Source of the DNA: Vibrio sonorensis
GTDB taxonomy: Bacteria > Pseudomonadota > Gammaproteobacteria > Enterobacterales > Vibrionaceae
Assembly (NCBI RefSeq): GCF_001854765.1
Contig: NZ_LJJE01000069.1
Span: forward strand, 1 to 64,000
Length of the DNA stretch: 64,000 nt
Reading direction: 5' to 3'
Numbering within the stretch: position 1 is the stretch's first letter; each line of letters opens with the position of its first letter. Below, one piece after another: positions 17,795-27,502 of the stretch. Below the pieces are notes generated by a model. It searched no databases and had not been told where the DNA came from. It worked only from the letters and a program-made list of their open reading frames with translations. Position numbers and translations under genes: made by a program.

Positions 17795-18479
17795 TCTAGA
17801 GATTTTTCAACGGCGGCTTGAGCGTGGATTTTGGTCGTATCATACAGGGTCACGCGTTCGTGATTTTGAACTAGAAGCCCAATTTCCGTACACCCAAGGA
17901 TCACTGCCTGCGCCCCTTGCTCAATCAGGTCATCAATGATTTCTAGGTAATCAGCCTTGGAAGTGGGTTTGATTTCCCCAAGGCATAACTCGTTGTAAAT
18001 AACATCGTGCACCAATTTGCGTTGAACGCCATTGGGTACAATAACTTCAATCCCGAAGTTATCTGAAATACGAGATTTATAGAAGCTCTGCTCCATAGTG
18101 AAAGCAGTGCCCAGAAGACCTACTTTAGTGACACCATCACGTTTTAAAACTTGTCCAGTCGCATCGGCAATGTGCAGTAGAGGAATGTTGACCGCTTCCT
18201 CCACTTGAGGCGCAACCTTGTGCATGGTGTTAGTGGCAATCAAAATAAAGTCCGCACCCGCTTTTTCCAATGACTGGGCTGAGTTCGCTAGAATCGTTGC
18301 AGACGAATCCCAGTCTCCCTGTTTCTGCAACTTCTCGATCTCGCAAAATCCACGCTATTGAGTATCAATTTGGCTGAGTGTAGCCCACCCAAGCTCGATT
18401 TTACGCCCTGATTTATAAGCTGATAGTAGCTAGCCGTTGATTCCCAGCTCATGCCGCCAATCACACCAATCGTTTTCAT
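17791..18479 (-). CDS. Aspartate/glutamate racemase family protein (frameshifted)
   Basis: Conceptually 229 aa, the normal length. The ATG at 18479 is preceded by AAGGAGG and opens 'MKTIGVIGGMSWESTASYYQLIN', a hallmark of the family. One missing G near 18346 shifts the frame after 'NSVDFA'; the adjoining frame continues 'EIEKLQKQGDWDSSATIL'. 'IATNTMHKV' and 'ILGCTEIGLLV' hold the second-site residues; the usual first cysteine position in 'ATNT' is Thr. That is the arrangement of the single-cysteine YgeA-like broad amino-acid racemases. Cofactor-free racemisation is expected. It is the first gene of a four-gene operon. Confidence 0.82.
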
Positions 18480-18564
18480 TAGGCCTCCTTGCTCAGAGCT
18501 CATTTTGAGAATGGCTCCTATTTGTAACAATTAATTAAACAAAACTTGTCTTTAATAGCAATAA

Positions 18565-18595
18565 AAAAGACCGACTTTATCCAAGTCGGTCTTTT
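18565..18595 (-). terminator. Terminator at the end of the pha cluster
   Basis: Thirteen-bp perfect stem with arms 18565-18577 and 18583-18595 and a 5-base loop. The outer bases are A on one side and T on the other, so it could stop transcription from either side. It lies 21-51 bp past the phaC stop. Confidence 0.85.
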
Positions 18596-18615
18596 GTTTA
18601 TTGCACATTCTTGCG

Positions 18616-20417
18616 CTAAGCAGTCTCTGCTTCTTCTTTCGCTTTTTCTGAAACAACCGGCAATACCTGTTTAACGTATTGACCGGTGCCTTCTCTAATA
18701 CTGGGAAGAGCTCACTACCTTGGTTAAATGGTTCCACTTGCTCTTTGGGGTTGAAGCCCAATAGCCAGTTGTGCCAATGGTGCCACCAAGAACCTTCCTG
18801 ATGTTCTGCATTAGCGATCCACTCATCTGCCGTTTCATCGAGAGTGTCACTGGTCCAGAAACCATATTTCTTCTTATCAGGGTGGTTGACGATACCCGCG
18901 ATATGACCAGATTCACCAAGGACAAAGGTCTTATTTCCGCCCACTTGCAGTGCGCCGCGATAAGTCCCTTGCCACAAGGCAATATGGTCTTCTTTAGTAG
19001 AAATAAAGTAACTTGGGATTTTGATCTTATTCAAGTCAATCCAAACCCCACCCACTTTCACTCCCTTGTCTTGAACAAGCTTGTTCTCTAAGTAAAGCTG
19101 TCTCAACAGGAAGTTGTGAGTCGCCGCAGAAACGTTTGTGCTATCACTGTTCCAATACAACAAGTCAAAATCTACAGGGCTGTGGCCTTTTAAGTAGTTA
19201 TCGACGTAGTAGTTCCAGTACAAGCTGTTTTCACGAAGTAAACTGAAGGTAACACTCAACGAGCGACCGTCCATATAGCCTTTAGCACTGTTTTGCGCCT
19301 CAATCGCACCGATGATGGTGTCGTTGATATACGCACCAACTTCACCCGGCTGAGAGAAGTCTAACAGTGTCGTGAAGAACGACGCACTCTTAATGCGCTT
19401 TTTCATACGCTTAGCTGCATAGTAAGCGACGGTTGAAGCGAGGACAGTACCACCAATACAATAGCCAGCGGCATTGATTTGGTCTTGGCCTGTAATATCT
19501 TCAATCGCGCTCACCGCTTTTGCTACACCCTCAGTGACATAATCACCAAACTCTACTTGAGCCTGATCTTCACCCGGGTTGCGCCATGACATCATAAATA
19601 CACTGTGACCTTGTTCTAATAGCCACTTAACCATAGAGTTCTTCTCTCTTAGGTCAAGGATGTAGTATTTATTGATAAAAGGAGGCACGATCAGTAACGG
19701 TGTGCCATTCACTTTTTTCGTCAGCGGTTTGTACTGAATAAGCTCAAACAATTCATTCTTAAAGACCACATCGCCTTTCGTGTTTGCGACATCTTCGCCT
19801 ACACGGAATGCGTTGTTGTTTGTCATACGCACTTTAAGAATATCTGCACTTGATTCCATGTCTTCTTTAAGCTGTTCTAAACCCGCCAAAAGGTTCTGAC
19901 CATTCTGCTCTAACGTAAGCTTAAGCAGCTCTGGGTTAGTCGCTATAAAGTTGCTTGGAGAAAGCGCATTAATCGCTTGTCGAGAAAAGAAAGTGATTCG
20001 TTCGCGAGTCTTCTCATCTAAACCCTCTATGGCATCGATCGTGTCCATGTAAGATTTGCTGAAAAGAAGGTAAGACTGCTTGATAAAGTTAAAGACGATT
20101 TCCTGTCTCCACGCTTCATTAGAGAAACGCTTGTCGCCTTTTTCTGCGTTCACCAAACACTCAGTATTGCCCGCGAGTGCAACGTTTTGCCAAATTTGAA
20201 GTTGCTGTTGCCACCATTCTGCTTGGACTTTTAAAATTGCTGCAGGTTGATTTGCAGCTTGTTCAAACAGTTTTGCGCTGTCTTCAAAGTTGACTTCTTG
20301 CATCGCCTTGTTAAGGGGCGTATTGACGGCTGCCCTGCTTAACTCAAGGTCTTGCCACCACTGTTGGTTGGTCTCCTGGAGCTTCACAAGATAGTCCGAA
20401 AAGAAGTGTTGAAACAT
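18616..20417 (-). CDS. phaC: Class I poly(3-hydroxyalkanoate) synthase (frameshifted near the C-terminus)
   Basis: Conceptually 600 aa. The alpha/beta hydrolase core has the lipase-like box 'AAGYCIGGT' with catalytic Cys320, Asp477 in 'STKEDHIALW' and His505 in 'GESGHIAGIVN'. It polymerises 3-hydroxyacyl-CoA into storage granules. A missing C in the CCC run near 18704 makes the annotated tail run on to 18552; the restored frame ends '..SIREGTGQYVKQVLPVV' and a Glu/Ala-rich tail with TAG at 18616, the normal end for class I synthases. It is the last gene of phaB-phaA-phaP-phaC and is separated from phaP by a terminator. Confidence 0.93.
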
Positions 20418-20436
20418 TTTGCTACTCCTGTATTCG

Positions 20437-20462
20437 GAAAAAAAGCCGCCCTTTCAGGCGGC
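20437..20462 (-). terminator. Terminator between phaP and phaC
   Basis: GCCGCC / GGCGGC stem with a 6-base loop is followed on the minus strand by seven T, immediately before the phaC ribosome site. It lies inside the presumed operon and should reduce read-through into phaC. Confidence 0.75.
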
Positions 20463-20478
20463 ATACAAATTAACAGTG

Positions 20479-20826
20479 TTACGCAGGAGTCACTGTTTTA
20501 AGGTTTTCCGAAGTCAGTTTCTCAACATCGTCTTTAAACTCTTTTGCGATGCTTTGCAGCTTGTTGCTGTCGTCCATCATTTGCTGAGATAGCTTAGTCA
20601 AAACTGTTAACTGGTTGCCGCTGAACGCAGTCAAAGAAGTCACATCTTTGATTTCGCTAGCCGCTTTAATTTGATTTAAGCCCACCTCGCTGTATGTGCG
20701 AATAGCGTTCAATTGTAGCTCAGTAAGTACTTCAACGTTCTTCGTGACCAACTTGTTGAATTTCACGTATGGTTCTAGTGATTTTTCAGTTTGGTCTGTA
20801 AAAGTTTTGAAAAAGTCCGTGTACAT
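20479..20826 (-). CDS. phaP: Phasin family granule-associated protein
   Basis: 115 aa, almost wholly alpha-helical. It matches the phasin_2 pattern: 'LEPYVKFNKLVTKNVEVLTELQLNAIRTYSEVGLNQIKAA' then 'SGNQLTVLTKLSQQMMDD'. Phasins coat PHA granules and control their number. It lies between phaA and phaC and is followed by its own terminator, which would allow the high phasin excess that granules need. Confidence 0.88.
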   Translation of the reverse strand: MYTDFFKTFTDQTEKSLEPYVKFNKLVTKNVEVLTELQLNAIRTYSEVGLNQIKAASEIKDVTSLTAFSGNQLTVLTKLSQQMMDDSNKLQSIAKEFKDDVEKLTSENLKTVTPA

Positions 20827-20857
20827 GATAATTACTCCTGGTTAATGAATCTTAAAG

Positions 20858-22065
20858 TTAGTGAATCGATTTAATTACTACTGCTGTTCCCATGCCGCCA
20901 CCCACACATAGCGAGGCAACACCATAATCTGCTTTGCGCTTGTTAAGCTCGTGAACTAAAGTGACGAGTATGCGGTTACCTGAGGCACCTAATGGGTGTC
21001 CAAGGGCAATAGCACCGCCGTTAACATTCGCTTTTTCTAAAATACTAGCCACTGGAATTTGATGTTTTTCCGATAGGCCATGAACTACCCCGAGAGCCTG
21101 CGCCGCAAAGGCTTCGTTAAGTTCAAACAAGTCTATTTCGTCCGCTTTTAATTCGGCCTTCTCCAGTGCCTTGGTCACGGCTTCAATTGGCCCTAACCCC
21201 ATTACTTTTGGATCTAAACCGCTTTGCGCGTAACCAACGATTTCGGCGATAGGTTGTAGATTGTTTTTCTCAACGGCTTGCTCGCTAGCCAATACAAAAG
21301 CGGAAGCGCCATCGTTAATACCTGAGGCGTTGCCAGCCGTAACTGTGCCTTGCTTATCGAATGCTGGCCTTAGTTTTGCTAAGCCTTCAAGAGTTGAATT
21401 CGCTTTTGGATATTCGTCGGTGTCGAACAACACGGTTTCGCGACGTTGTTTCACTTCGACGGGTACAATCTCATCTACAAACTTCCCACCCTCGATGGCT
21501 GCAACCGCTTTTTGCTGACTCGCTAGCGCAAACTGATCTTGCTCCTCGCGGGTCAAACCAAACTGCTTAGCCACGTTTTCCGCGGTGACACCCATGTGAT
21601 ATTGATTAAACACATCGGTAAGGCCATCGTTGACTAACAGGTCAGTCAACGTCATGTTGCCCATTTTGTGTCCATCGCGAACCGACGCTGGTACGGCGTA
21701 AGGGATTTGCGACATCACTTCAACACCTGCAGCAACAACAACGTCTGCATCTCCACTTCGAATGTGAGAAACCGCATCCATGACCGTTTTCATACCACTG
21801 CCGCAAACCATGTTCAGCGTATATGCTGGTACTGTCTCTGGTACTCCTGCATAAATTGATGCTTGTCGACCAACACTCATTCCTTGAGCAGCACCGACTA
21901 CGTTACCCACTATCACTTCGTCCACGATTTGTGGCGAAACTTGCCCATGCTCTAATGCCGCTTTAATTGCGACAGCACCGAGTTGACCTGCATTGACACC
22001 TTTAAGCTTCCGCCAAAGGAACCTAACGGTGTACGCTTAGCCGCTACAATGTAAACTCTTTTCAT
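20858..22065 (-). CDS. phaA: Acetyl-CoA C-acetyltransferase (beta-ketothiolase) (frameshifted)
   Basis: Conceptually 402 aa, the usual length. The ATG at 22065 follows AAGGGGAAG and encodes 'MKRVYIVAAKRTPLGSFGGSLKG'. One missing G near 22000 breaks the frame there; the next frame continues 'VNAGQLGAVAIKAALE'. Catalytic residues are Cys in 'LNMVCGSGMKTV', His in 'ALGHPLGASGNRI' and Cys in 'ASLCVGGGMGTA'. It condenses two acetyl-CoA to acetoacetyl-CoA for PHA synthesis, and lies 10 bp after phaB. Confidence 0.93.
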
Positions 22066-22075
22066 TTTCTTCCCC

Positions 22076-22816
22076 TTAATTCATGTATAGGCCGCCATTG
22101 ACGGACAAGGTTTCACCTGTAATGTATGCACCGGAGTCGCTCACCAGGAAGTGAACTGCATCGGCAATTTCTTCAGGTTTCGCTAGGCGCTTAAGAGGAA
22201 TAGTGCTAGTGATTGAATCGAGAACTTCTTGCTTCATCTGTTCAACCATTGGCGTTGCTGTATAGCCCGGGGCAATGACATTGACGGTTACGCCGCTCTT
22301 TGCTCCTTCCGCAGCCAATGCTTTCGAGAAGCCAATCATTCCCGCTTTCGCCGCGGAATAGTTAGCTTGTCCGAATTGACCTTTGAGGCCATTGACAGAT
22401 GATATGTTTACGATACGACAGTTACCTTTTTCACACATTGCTGAGAACAATGGCTGGGTAACGTTAAACAGACTGTTTAGATTAGTGTCGATGACTGCTT
22501 TCCATGCATCCGCCGACATTTTTTTGAATACACCATCGCGAGTGATACCCGCGTTATTTACTAGTACGTCAATAGTTCCTTCTTCCTGTAGCAACTGAGA
22601 CAGGCGTTCCGCACACTGTTGCGTGTGTGTCACATCCAGCTCAAATAACCTCACTTGTTCTTCAGTAAAACCTTGTTCGTTAAACCATTTTCGGGCGCAA
22701 TCTTGTTTGCCCGTGAAATAGGTTGCGACAACTCGGTAACCTTCTTTTACAAGTTTGCAGGAAATAGCAGAACCGATTCCGCCTTTTGATCCAGTGATCA
22801 AAGCGACTTTTTTCAT
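22076..22816 (-). CDS. phaB: Acetoacetyl-CoA reductase
   Basis: 246 aa short-chain dehydrogenase. Residues 1-20 have the nucleotide motif 'ALITGSKGGIGSAI'; 'LVNNAGITRD' follows, then the catalytic triad Ser in 'VNISSVNG' and Tyr-x3-Lys in 'NYSAAKAG'. Reduction of acetoacetyl-CoA to (R)-3-hydroxybutyryl-CoA feeds PhaC; NADPH is the usual donor, and the Thr after 'VVATYF' position is compatible. First gene of the cluster; the promoter must lie in the 600-bp AT-rich gap upstream. Confidence 0.93.
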   Translation of the reverse strand: MKKVALITGSKGGIGSAISCKLVKEGYRVVATYFTGKQDCARKWFNEQGFTEEQVRLFELDVTHTQQCAERLSQLLQEEGTIDVLVNNAGITRDGVFKKMSADAWKAVIDTNLNSLFNVTQPLFSAMCEKGNCRIVNISSVNGLKGQFGQANYSAAKAGMIGFSKALAAEGAKSGVTVNVIAPGYTATPMVEQMKQEVLDSITSTIPLKRLAKPEEIADAVHFLVSDSGAYITGETLSVNGGLYMN

Positions 22817-23361
22817 TAAGAGACTCCATTCTTATACAGCAACAACAAACATTTACTAGCGATAGAATGGCTCAACAGCTTAATAAGCCAACCAACGTTA
22901 TTAGTTATTCTCTCAATAGTAAAACCAAGAGCTTTTCTAATATTTAAAGCTAAACCTCATATATTACATTTCAAATTATTTTTTAATTTCATTGAATAAA
23001 ATTGAGCGGAGTCTCAAATGTAGTGAAATGTTATCCAATTGTTAAGTGTACATAAGTCGTTGTTTTTATGGTTTTATTTTTAGTATACATTTATATCACT
23101 TATCGCTAAATTATTGTTTAATAAAGTACTTTTCGAGTATTCATGCAATTTCATAAAATTTAACGCTAAAATTGCACCAAGTTTACGGAACACTATTTAA
23201 TTACAATTAGGTTAATTTGCTTATTTATTTTAATTACACCTTAGTCTTATCATTTAAATATTCTTTTCATCATTTAATATCTCGATAAATATAACCACCT
23301 AATTTATGTGGTATTTCGTTCGGTTTGATATATAGACTAAAGTCTAATATGCATAAGACGA
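22817..23361. other. AT-rich intergenic region upstream of phaB
   Basis: About 545 bp with no credible reading frame. Very AT-rich, with many TATA- and AATT-type elements. It should hold the phaBAPC promoter, but several candidate hexamers are equally good and I do not choose one. No inverted repeat stands out. Confidence 0.5.
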
Positions 23362-23394
23362 ATAAAAAAAGCCCAGCACGAAATGTCTGGGCTT
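23362..23394 (-). terminator. Terminator of the RND pump operon
   Basis: AAGCCCAG / CTGGGCTT stem (23369-23376, 23387-23394) with a 10-base loop. On the minus strand it is followed by a run of T. It lies 33 bp past the permease stop. Confidence 0.85.
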
Positions 23395-23426
23395 TAAAAT
23401 TATTTTATAACATTGAAAATTAGGGT

Positions 23427-26400
23427 TTAGGGAGTCCTAATTCGGTAGAAAATCACGTACAAAACGGGTACTACGATCAAGGTGAGTACCGTAGCAAATC
23501 CTAGCCCCGCCATTATTGTTATCGCCATCGAGCCGAAGAAGGCGTCAAACAGCAGTGGGATCATACCTAATATGGTGGTAAGTGCCGCCATACTTACTGG
23601 GCGAACCCTAGATATTGCGCTGTCGTATACCGCTTGATACTTTTCTTTACCGCTCGCAAGTTCAATGTTGATTTGGTCTAACAAGACAATGCCATTTTTC
23701 AAAATCATACCGCTCAAACTCAGCAAGCCGAGAAAAGCCGTAAAACTAAATGGCATGTTAGTGGCCAGTAGCCCCAATGAAACACCTATTATTGATAGTG
23801 GCACTGTCAACCAAATAACAATGGGTTTGCGCACCGAGTTAAACAAGAACATGGTGATGATAAACATAAACAAGTAGCCCATTGGCAGCGATCCAAACAG
23901 TGCGTCTTGTGCGTCTTTAGAAGATTCGTATTCCCCCCCCCAAGTAATAGCATAACCTCGAGGTAGCTCTATCTCTTCTATCAAGGGTTTTACTCGCCTA
24001 AACAAGCTGTCAGGCGTCTCTTCGCCCAAGACATCGTGGTCTGCTAACACCGTAAGAGTTCGCTTCCTATCACGTCTTAGAATAAGTGAATCTTCCGCTT
24101 GCAGTTCGGTGCCATCCAAGATTTGGTCAACTGGTACATACCTTTGACTTACAGGGCTCCAAATTCTTACGTTGTGTAAGGATTCAAAGTTGTTTCTCTC
24201 TTCTGATGGCAGTCTCGCTATGATTGGCAATAGGTCCGTGCCGTCTCTAAGTACGCCAATTGGTGTTCCACCAAAGGACATCTGTAGCGTATTGGCAAGA
24301 TCTTGTGAGGAGATACCAAGTCGCTTCGCTTTGCTCTCATTAAACTGAGGAACGATGCGATTAACCGGCTCTCTCCAGTCATGTCGCACGTTTCTCGCGC
24401 CCGGATCTTGGTTAAGGACATCTTCAACCTGCAGCGCTATTTCTCTCAATACTTTTGGATCGGAACCGCTGATTCTAGCTTCTATTTTCGAAGCTGGTGA
24501 TGGCCCAAACTCCATCAACTTAAAGTGGAAATCTGGCACCGGAAACTCGTTGGAGAGATCTCTATCTAGCTCTTTCAAAATCTCGAACATCACTTCCCTG
24601 TCAGTGGCCCTAACCTGTAACTGACTGTATGCCTGATAAGACTTCTGTGGTTCGTACGTCAATGCAAATCGCTGCAGGCCTTGTCCCGTTGAGGTCGATA
24701 CAAACTCAACGTGTTCCTTTGCTGCGATATAACGCTGCACATCATCGGTCTTTTCAATTGTTTTTCGTATATCCGTCCCTTCAGGCATCCACAGATCCAC
24801 ATAGAACATTGGGGTATTTGAAGGTGGGAAGAAGCTCTGTTTAACCGCGCCAAAACCAACAACGGCCGCGACCAACAAGCCTACCATACTAACAATAGTC
24901 AACCATTTAAACCGGATGGCCTGCTTGAGCAAGAAACCGAACGCGACAAACAGTACACCTTTATACGGGTCGCTATCTTCGTCGGCGGTATCACTCTCTT
25001 TAAGTAGCAGATCGGCCAAAAACGGCGTAATAGTTAACGCTGTTACCCAACTGAGGAAAAGTGAATAACACAGTACCCAGAACAAGGATCCCATAAACTC
25101 ACCAGTAGCGTCTTCTGATAAGCCAATAGGAGCAAAAGCCGTGATGGCAATGATGGTAGCACCTAACAGGGGCCATTGCGTCTGTTTAACAATATCTACT
25201 GCGGCTTGTACACGAGTTCGACCTTTCTTTAGTCCAACGAGAATACCTTCCACCACAACGATGGCGTTATCCACTAGCATACCTAGTGCAATGATAAGCG
25301 CACCAAGGGAGATCCTGTGTAACTCAACATCGTTGTAGTTCATAAGAATAAAGGTGCCAAACACGGTCAATAGTAAGACAACACCTATGATAATCCCGCT
25401 TCTCGGTCCCATTGCAAACAGCAGAACCACAATCACGATACCTACCGCTTCTGCAAGACTAATAACAAAGTCATTGACCGAGTTTTCTACTTCTTGGGAT
25501 TGGTTGTAAAAATAGTCAATGTTTAACCCAACAGGCTTGATGGATTCGAGTTCCTTTAACTTGACTTCAATGGCTTTGCCCACATCGACGACATTTATAC
25601 CGGATCCAAAAGAGACAGCGACGTTAATTGCTGGATGGCCGTCGTAAGTAACCAAGTTAGTTGGTTTCTCCGCAATTCCTCGGCTGACAGATGCCACGTC
25701 TTTTAAATAAATCAGATTTCCGGTATCTCTGCCGTGTACGATTAGGTTTTCTAACGCAGACACATTACTCATGTCCACATCAGGTCTAATCGTCATGGTT
25801 TGGCCATTTATCATCACCTCACCGGAAGGCTGTACACTGTTTTGCTGGTTGATCATGCCGGCAATTTGACTCATATCCATATTGAGCGATGCCAGCTTAT
25901 CTAGCGATACTTCAATGTGAATCTGTTCTTGTTGAGTCCCCGCTATATCGACTTTGCCGACACCATCCACGAGCTCAATTTCTCGTCTAAGTTGATCGGC
26001 ATAGCGCTCCAGCTCTGCTAGCGAAAACTCATCGCCAGTCAGCATCAACATGATGCCGTAAACGTCACCAAAATCATCGTAGATTAAGATATCCCCCACT
26101 CCCGGTGGTAACGCAGGTTTAATATCGTTAATCTTGCGTCGCATTTCATCCCAAATCTGAGGAAGCTCATCTGGCCCGTAGGTCATTTCCATACTGACCA
26201 TAATTTGCGACAAACCATTTGATGAAATCGAAGTCACCTTATCGACATAAGGCAGTTTCCTAATCTCTTTTTCTAGTGGATAGGTCAGTTCCTCTTCCAC
26301 TTCCATCGCGGTTGCACCGGGATACGGTGAAATAACCATCGCATCTTTGATTGTAAACGCTGGGTCTTCAAGCCTTCCGAGATCGAGGAAAGACATGACA

Positions 26401-26474
26401 CCACCAAAGGCGAGTAAAACGATAAATAGCCAACTGATGACTTTGTTTTTTATTGAATATTCTGCAATGTTCAT
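23427..26474 (-). CDS. RND efflux permease (VexK-like)
   Basis: 1,015 aa, intact. N-terminal helix, then 'MVISPYPGATAMEVEEELTYPLEKEIRKLPYVDKV', the HAE/AcrB-type periplasmic lobe. The intramembrane proton-relay region is 'LGALIIALGMLVDNAIVVVEGI' with two Asp/Asn acids, and 'LSLSGMILKNGIVLLDQI' marks the second half. Drug, bile-salt or detergent export is usual for the family. It overlaps the upstream adaptor gene by ATGA. The order adaptor-adaptor-permease matches Vibrio cholerae vexIJK and V. parahaemolyticus vmeGHI; the outer-membrane channel would be TolC encoded elsewhere. Confidence 0.9.
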   Translation of the reverse strand: MNIAEYSIKNKVISWLFIVLLAFGGVMSFLDLGRLEDPAFTIKDAMVISPYPGATAMEVEEELTYPLEKEIRKLPYVDKVTSISSNGLSQIMVSMEMTYGPDELPQIWDEMRRKINDIKPALPPGVGDILIYDDFGDVYGIMLMLTGDEFSLAELERYADQLRREIELVDGVGKVDIAGTQQEQIHIEVSLDKLASLNMDMSQIAGMINQQNSVQPSGEVMINGQTMTIRPDVDMSNVSALENLIVHGRDTGNLIYLKDVASVSRGIAEKPTNLVTYDGHPAINVAVSFGSGINVVDVGKAIEVKLKELESIKPVGLNIDYFYNQSQEVENSVNDFVISLAEAVGIVIVVLLFAMGPRSGIIIGVVLLLTVFGTFILMNYNDVELHRISLGALIIALGMLVDNAIVVVEGILVGLKKGRTRVQAAVDIVKQTQWPLLGATIIAITAFAPIGLSEDATGEFMGSLFWVLCYSLFLSWVTALTITPFLADLLLKESDTADEDSDPYKGVLFVAFGFLLKQAIRFKWLTIVSMVGLLVAAVVGFGAVKQSFFPPSNTPMFYVDLWMPEGTDIRKTIEKTDDVQRYIAAKEHVEFVSTSTGQGLQRFALTYEPQKSYQAYSQLQVRATDREVMFEILKELDRDLSNEFPVPDFHFKLMEFGPSPASKIEARISGSDPKVLREIALQVEDVLNQDPGARNVRHDWREPVNRIVPQFNESKAKRLGISSQDLANTLQMSFGGTPIGVLRDGTDLLPIIARLPSEERNNFESLHNVRIWSPVSQRYVPVDQILDGTELQAEDSLILRRDRKRTLTVLADHDVLGEETPDSLFRRVKPLIEEIELPRGYAITWGGEYESSKDAQDALFGSLPMGYLFMFIITMFLFNSVRKPIVIWLTVPLSIIGVSLGLLATNMPFSFTAFLGLLSLSGMILKNGIVLLDQINIELASGKEKYQAVYDSAISRVRPVSMAALTTILGMIPLLFDAFFGSMAITIMAGLGFATVLTLIVVPVLYVIFYRIRTP

Positions 26475-27502
26475 TGCGTCTTCCCTACTACTTTTAGACC
26501 GTCCGATAACTTGCGTAAGCCCGAATTAGCGAGTGTCATACCCTTTTGAATTGGCGCTTCGATCAATACACCTGTTGATCTGATATCAATGACATTGACC
26601 GCCATCGAACGACTCGTTTCCCCTTCTATAACCCAAATGTGGTACTCGTCTTTTTGGCCGTCTAATGCTGTCGCCGGAATCAAAAATGCGTTCGCTGAGC
26701 CTGCCTGCTGAGGAATCGTGACTAGCGCGCGTGTACCCGGCGTGATGGAAGACGGATAGTTCTTGGTCGAAAGCCAAAGTTGATAGTTATTCGTTTCTGG
26801 ATCGGGTTGGAACGTGTGTTGCAAATACTCCATTTGAACAGTGTCGCTTTCGCTTCCTCTGTTCAGCAGAACTTGGTAGCTCTGGCCAGCGCTCTGCCCA
26901 CCTAACTGAGTAATCATGGTGTCACTAACCGTAAGTTCAACGTCCAACCTATCGGTTCGGTAAAGAGCCAAAACCGGTTTTCCAGGTTCCACAAACTCTC
27001 GATTTTCCACAAATGTTTGTGCAACTACACCATCGACTGGCGCAACTAATTGAGTAAACTTAAGTTGTCGTCTAGCAAGGTCTTCGTTTGCTTTAGTCAG
27101 AGCGTAGTTTGCCTTTGCTCGGTCGAGTTCCGAATCAGAAAGCATTGCCTTTTTGTATAACTTTTCAGCTCTTTTTAACTGGCTTTCTGCCAGTCTTCGG
27201 TTCGCTTTCGCTTCATCTAACTGATGGTTTATTTTCACATCGTCTAGAACGGCTAAAACGTCACCAGCTTTAACTGCCTTACCTTCTTTAGCAATCAAAC
27301 GTTCGATTCGCCCCTCTACACGGAAAGAGATCAGCGTTTGATCTGCGCCAACCACTACGCCCGGGACTTGGCGGACAAATGTCTCTAAAGGTTGTTGCAC
27401 TTCGATCGTTTCAACTAATACAGGTGGTTTAGCTCGGTGTGTGACTTCTGCTGAACAGGCGACAAGGGCTAGCGCTAACGCGGATACTGCAAATGCCTTC
27501 AT
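26471..27502 (-). CDS. RND periplasmic adaptor lipoprotein, second of a pair
   Basis: 343 aa. Lipobox 'ALALVACSA' (Cys16). 'ISFRVEGRIERLIAKEGKAVKAGDVLAVLDD' is the first half of the lipoyl-like domain, followed by an alpha-hairpin ('RAEKLYKKAMLSDSELDRAKA') and the second half ('QLVAPVDGVVAQTFVENREFVEPG'). It should bridge permease and TolC. The start codon directly abuts the stop of the first adaptor gene, and the stop overlaps the permease start, so the three are tightly coupled. Confidence 0.88.
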   Translation of the reverse strand: MKAFAVSALALALVACSAEVTHRAKPPVLVETIEVQQPLETFVRQVPGVVVGADQTLISFRVEGRIERLIAKEGKAVKAGDVLAVLDDVKINHQLDEAKANRRLAESQLKRAEKLYKKAMLSDSELDRAKANYALTKANEDLARRQLKFTQLVAPVDGVVAQTFVENREFVEPGKPVLALYRTDRLDVELTVSDTMITQLGGQSAGQSYQVLLNRGSESDTVQMEYLQHTFQPDPETNNYQLWLSTKNYPSSITPGTRALVTIPQQAGSANAFLIPATALDGQKDEYHIWVIEGETSRSMAVNVIDIRSTGVLIEAPIQKGMTLANSGLRKLSDGLKVVGKTQ

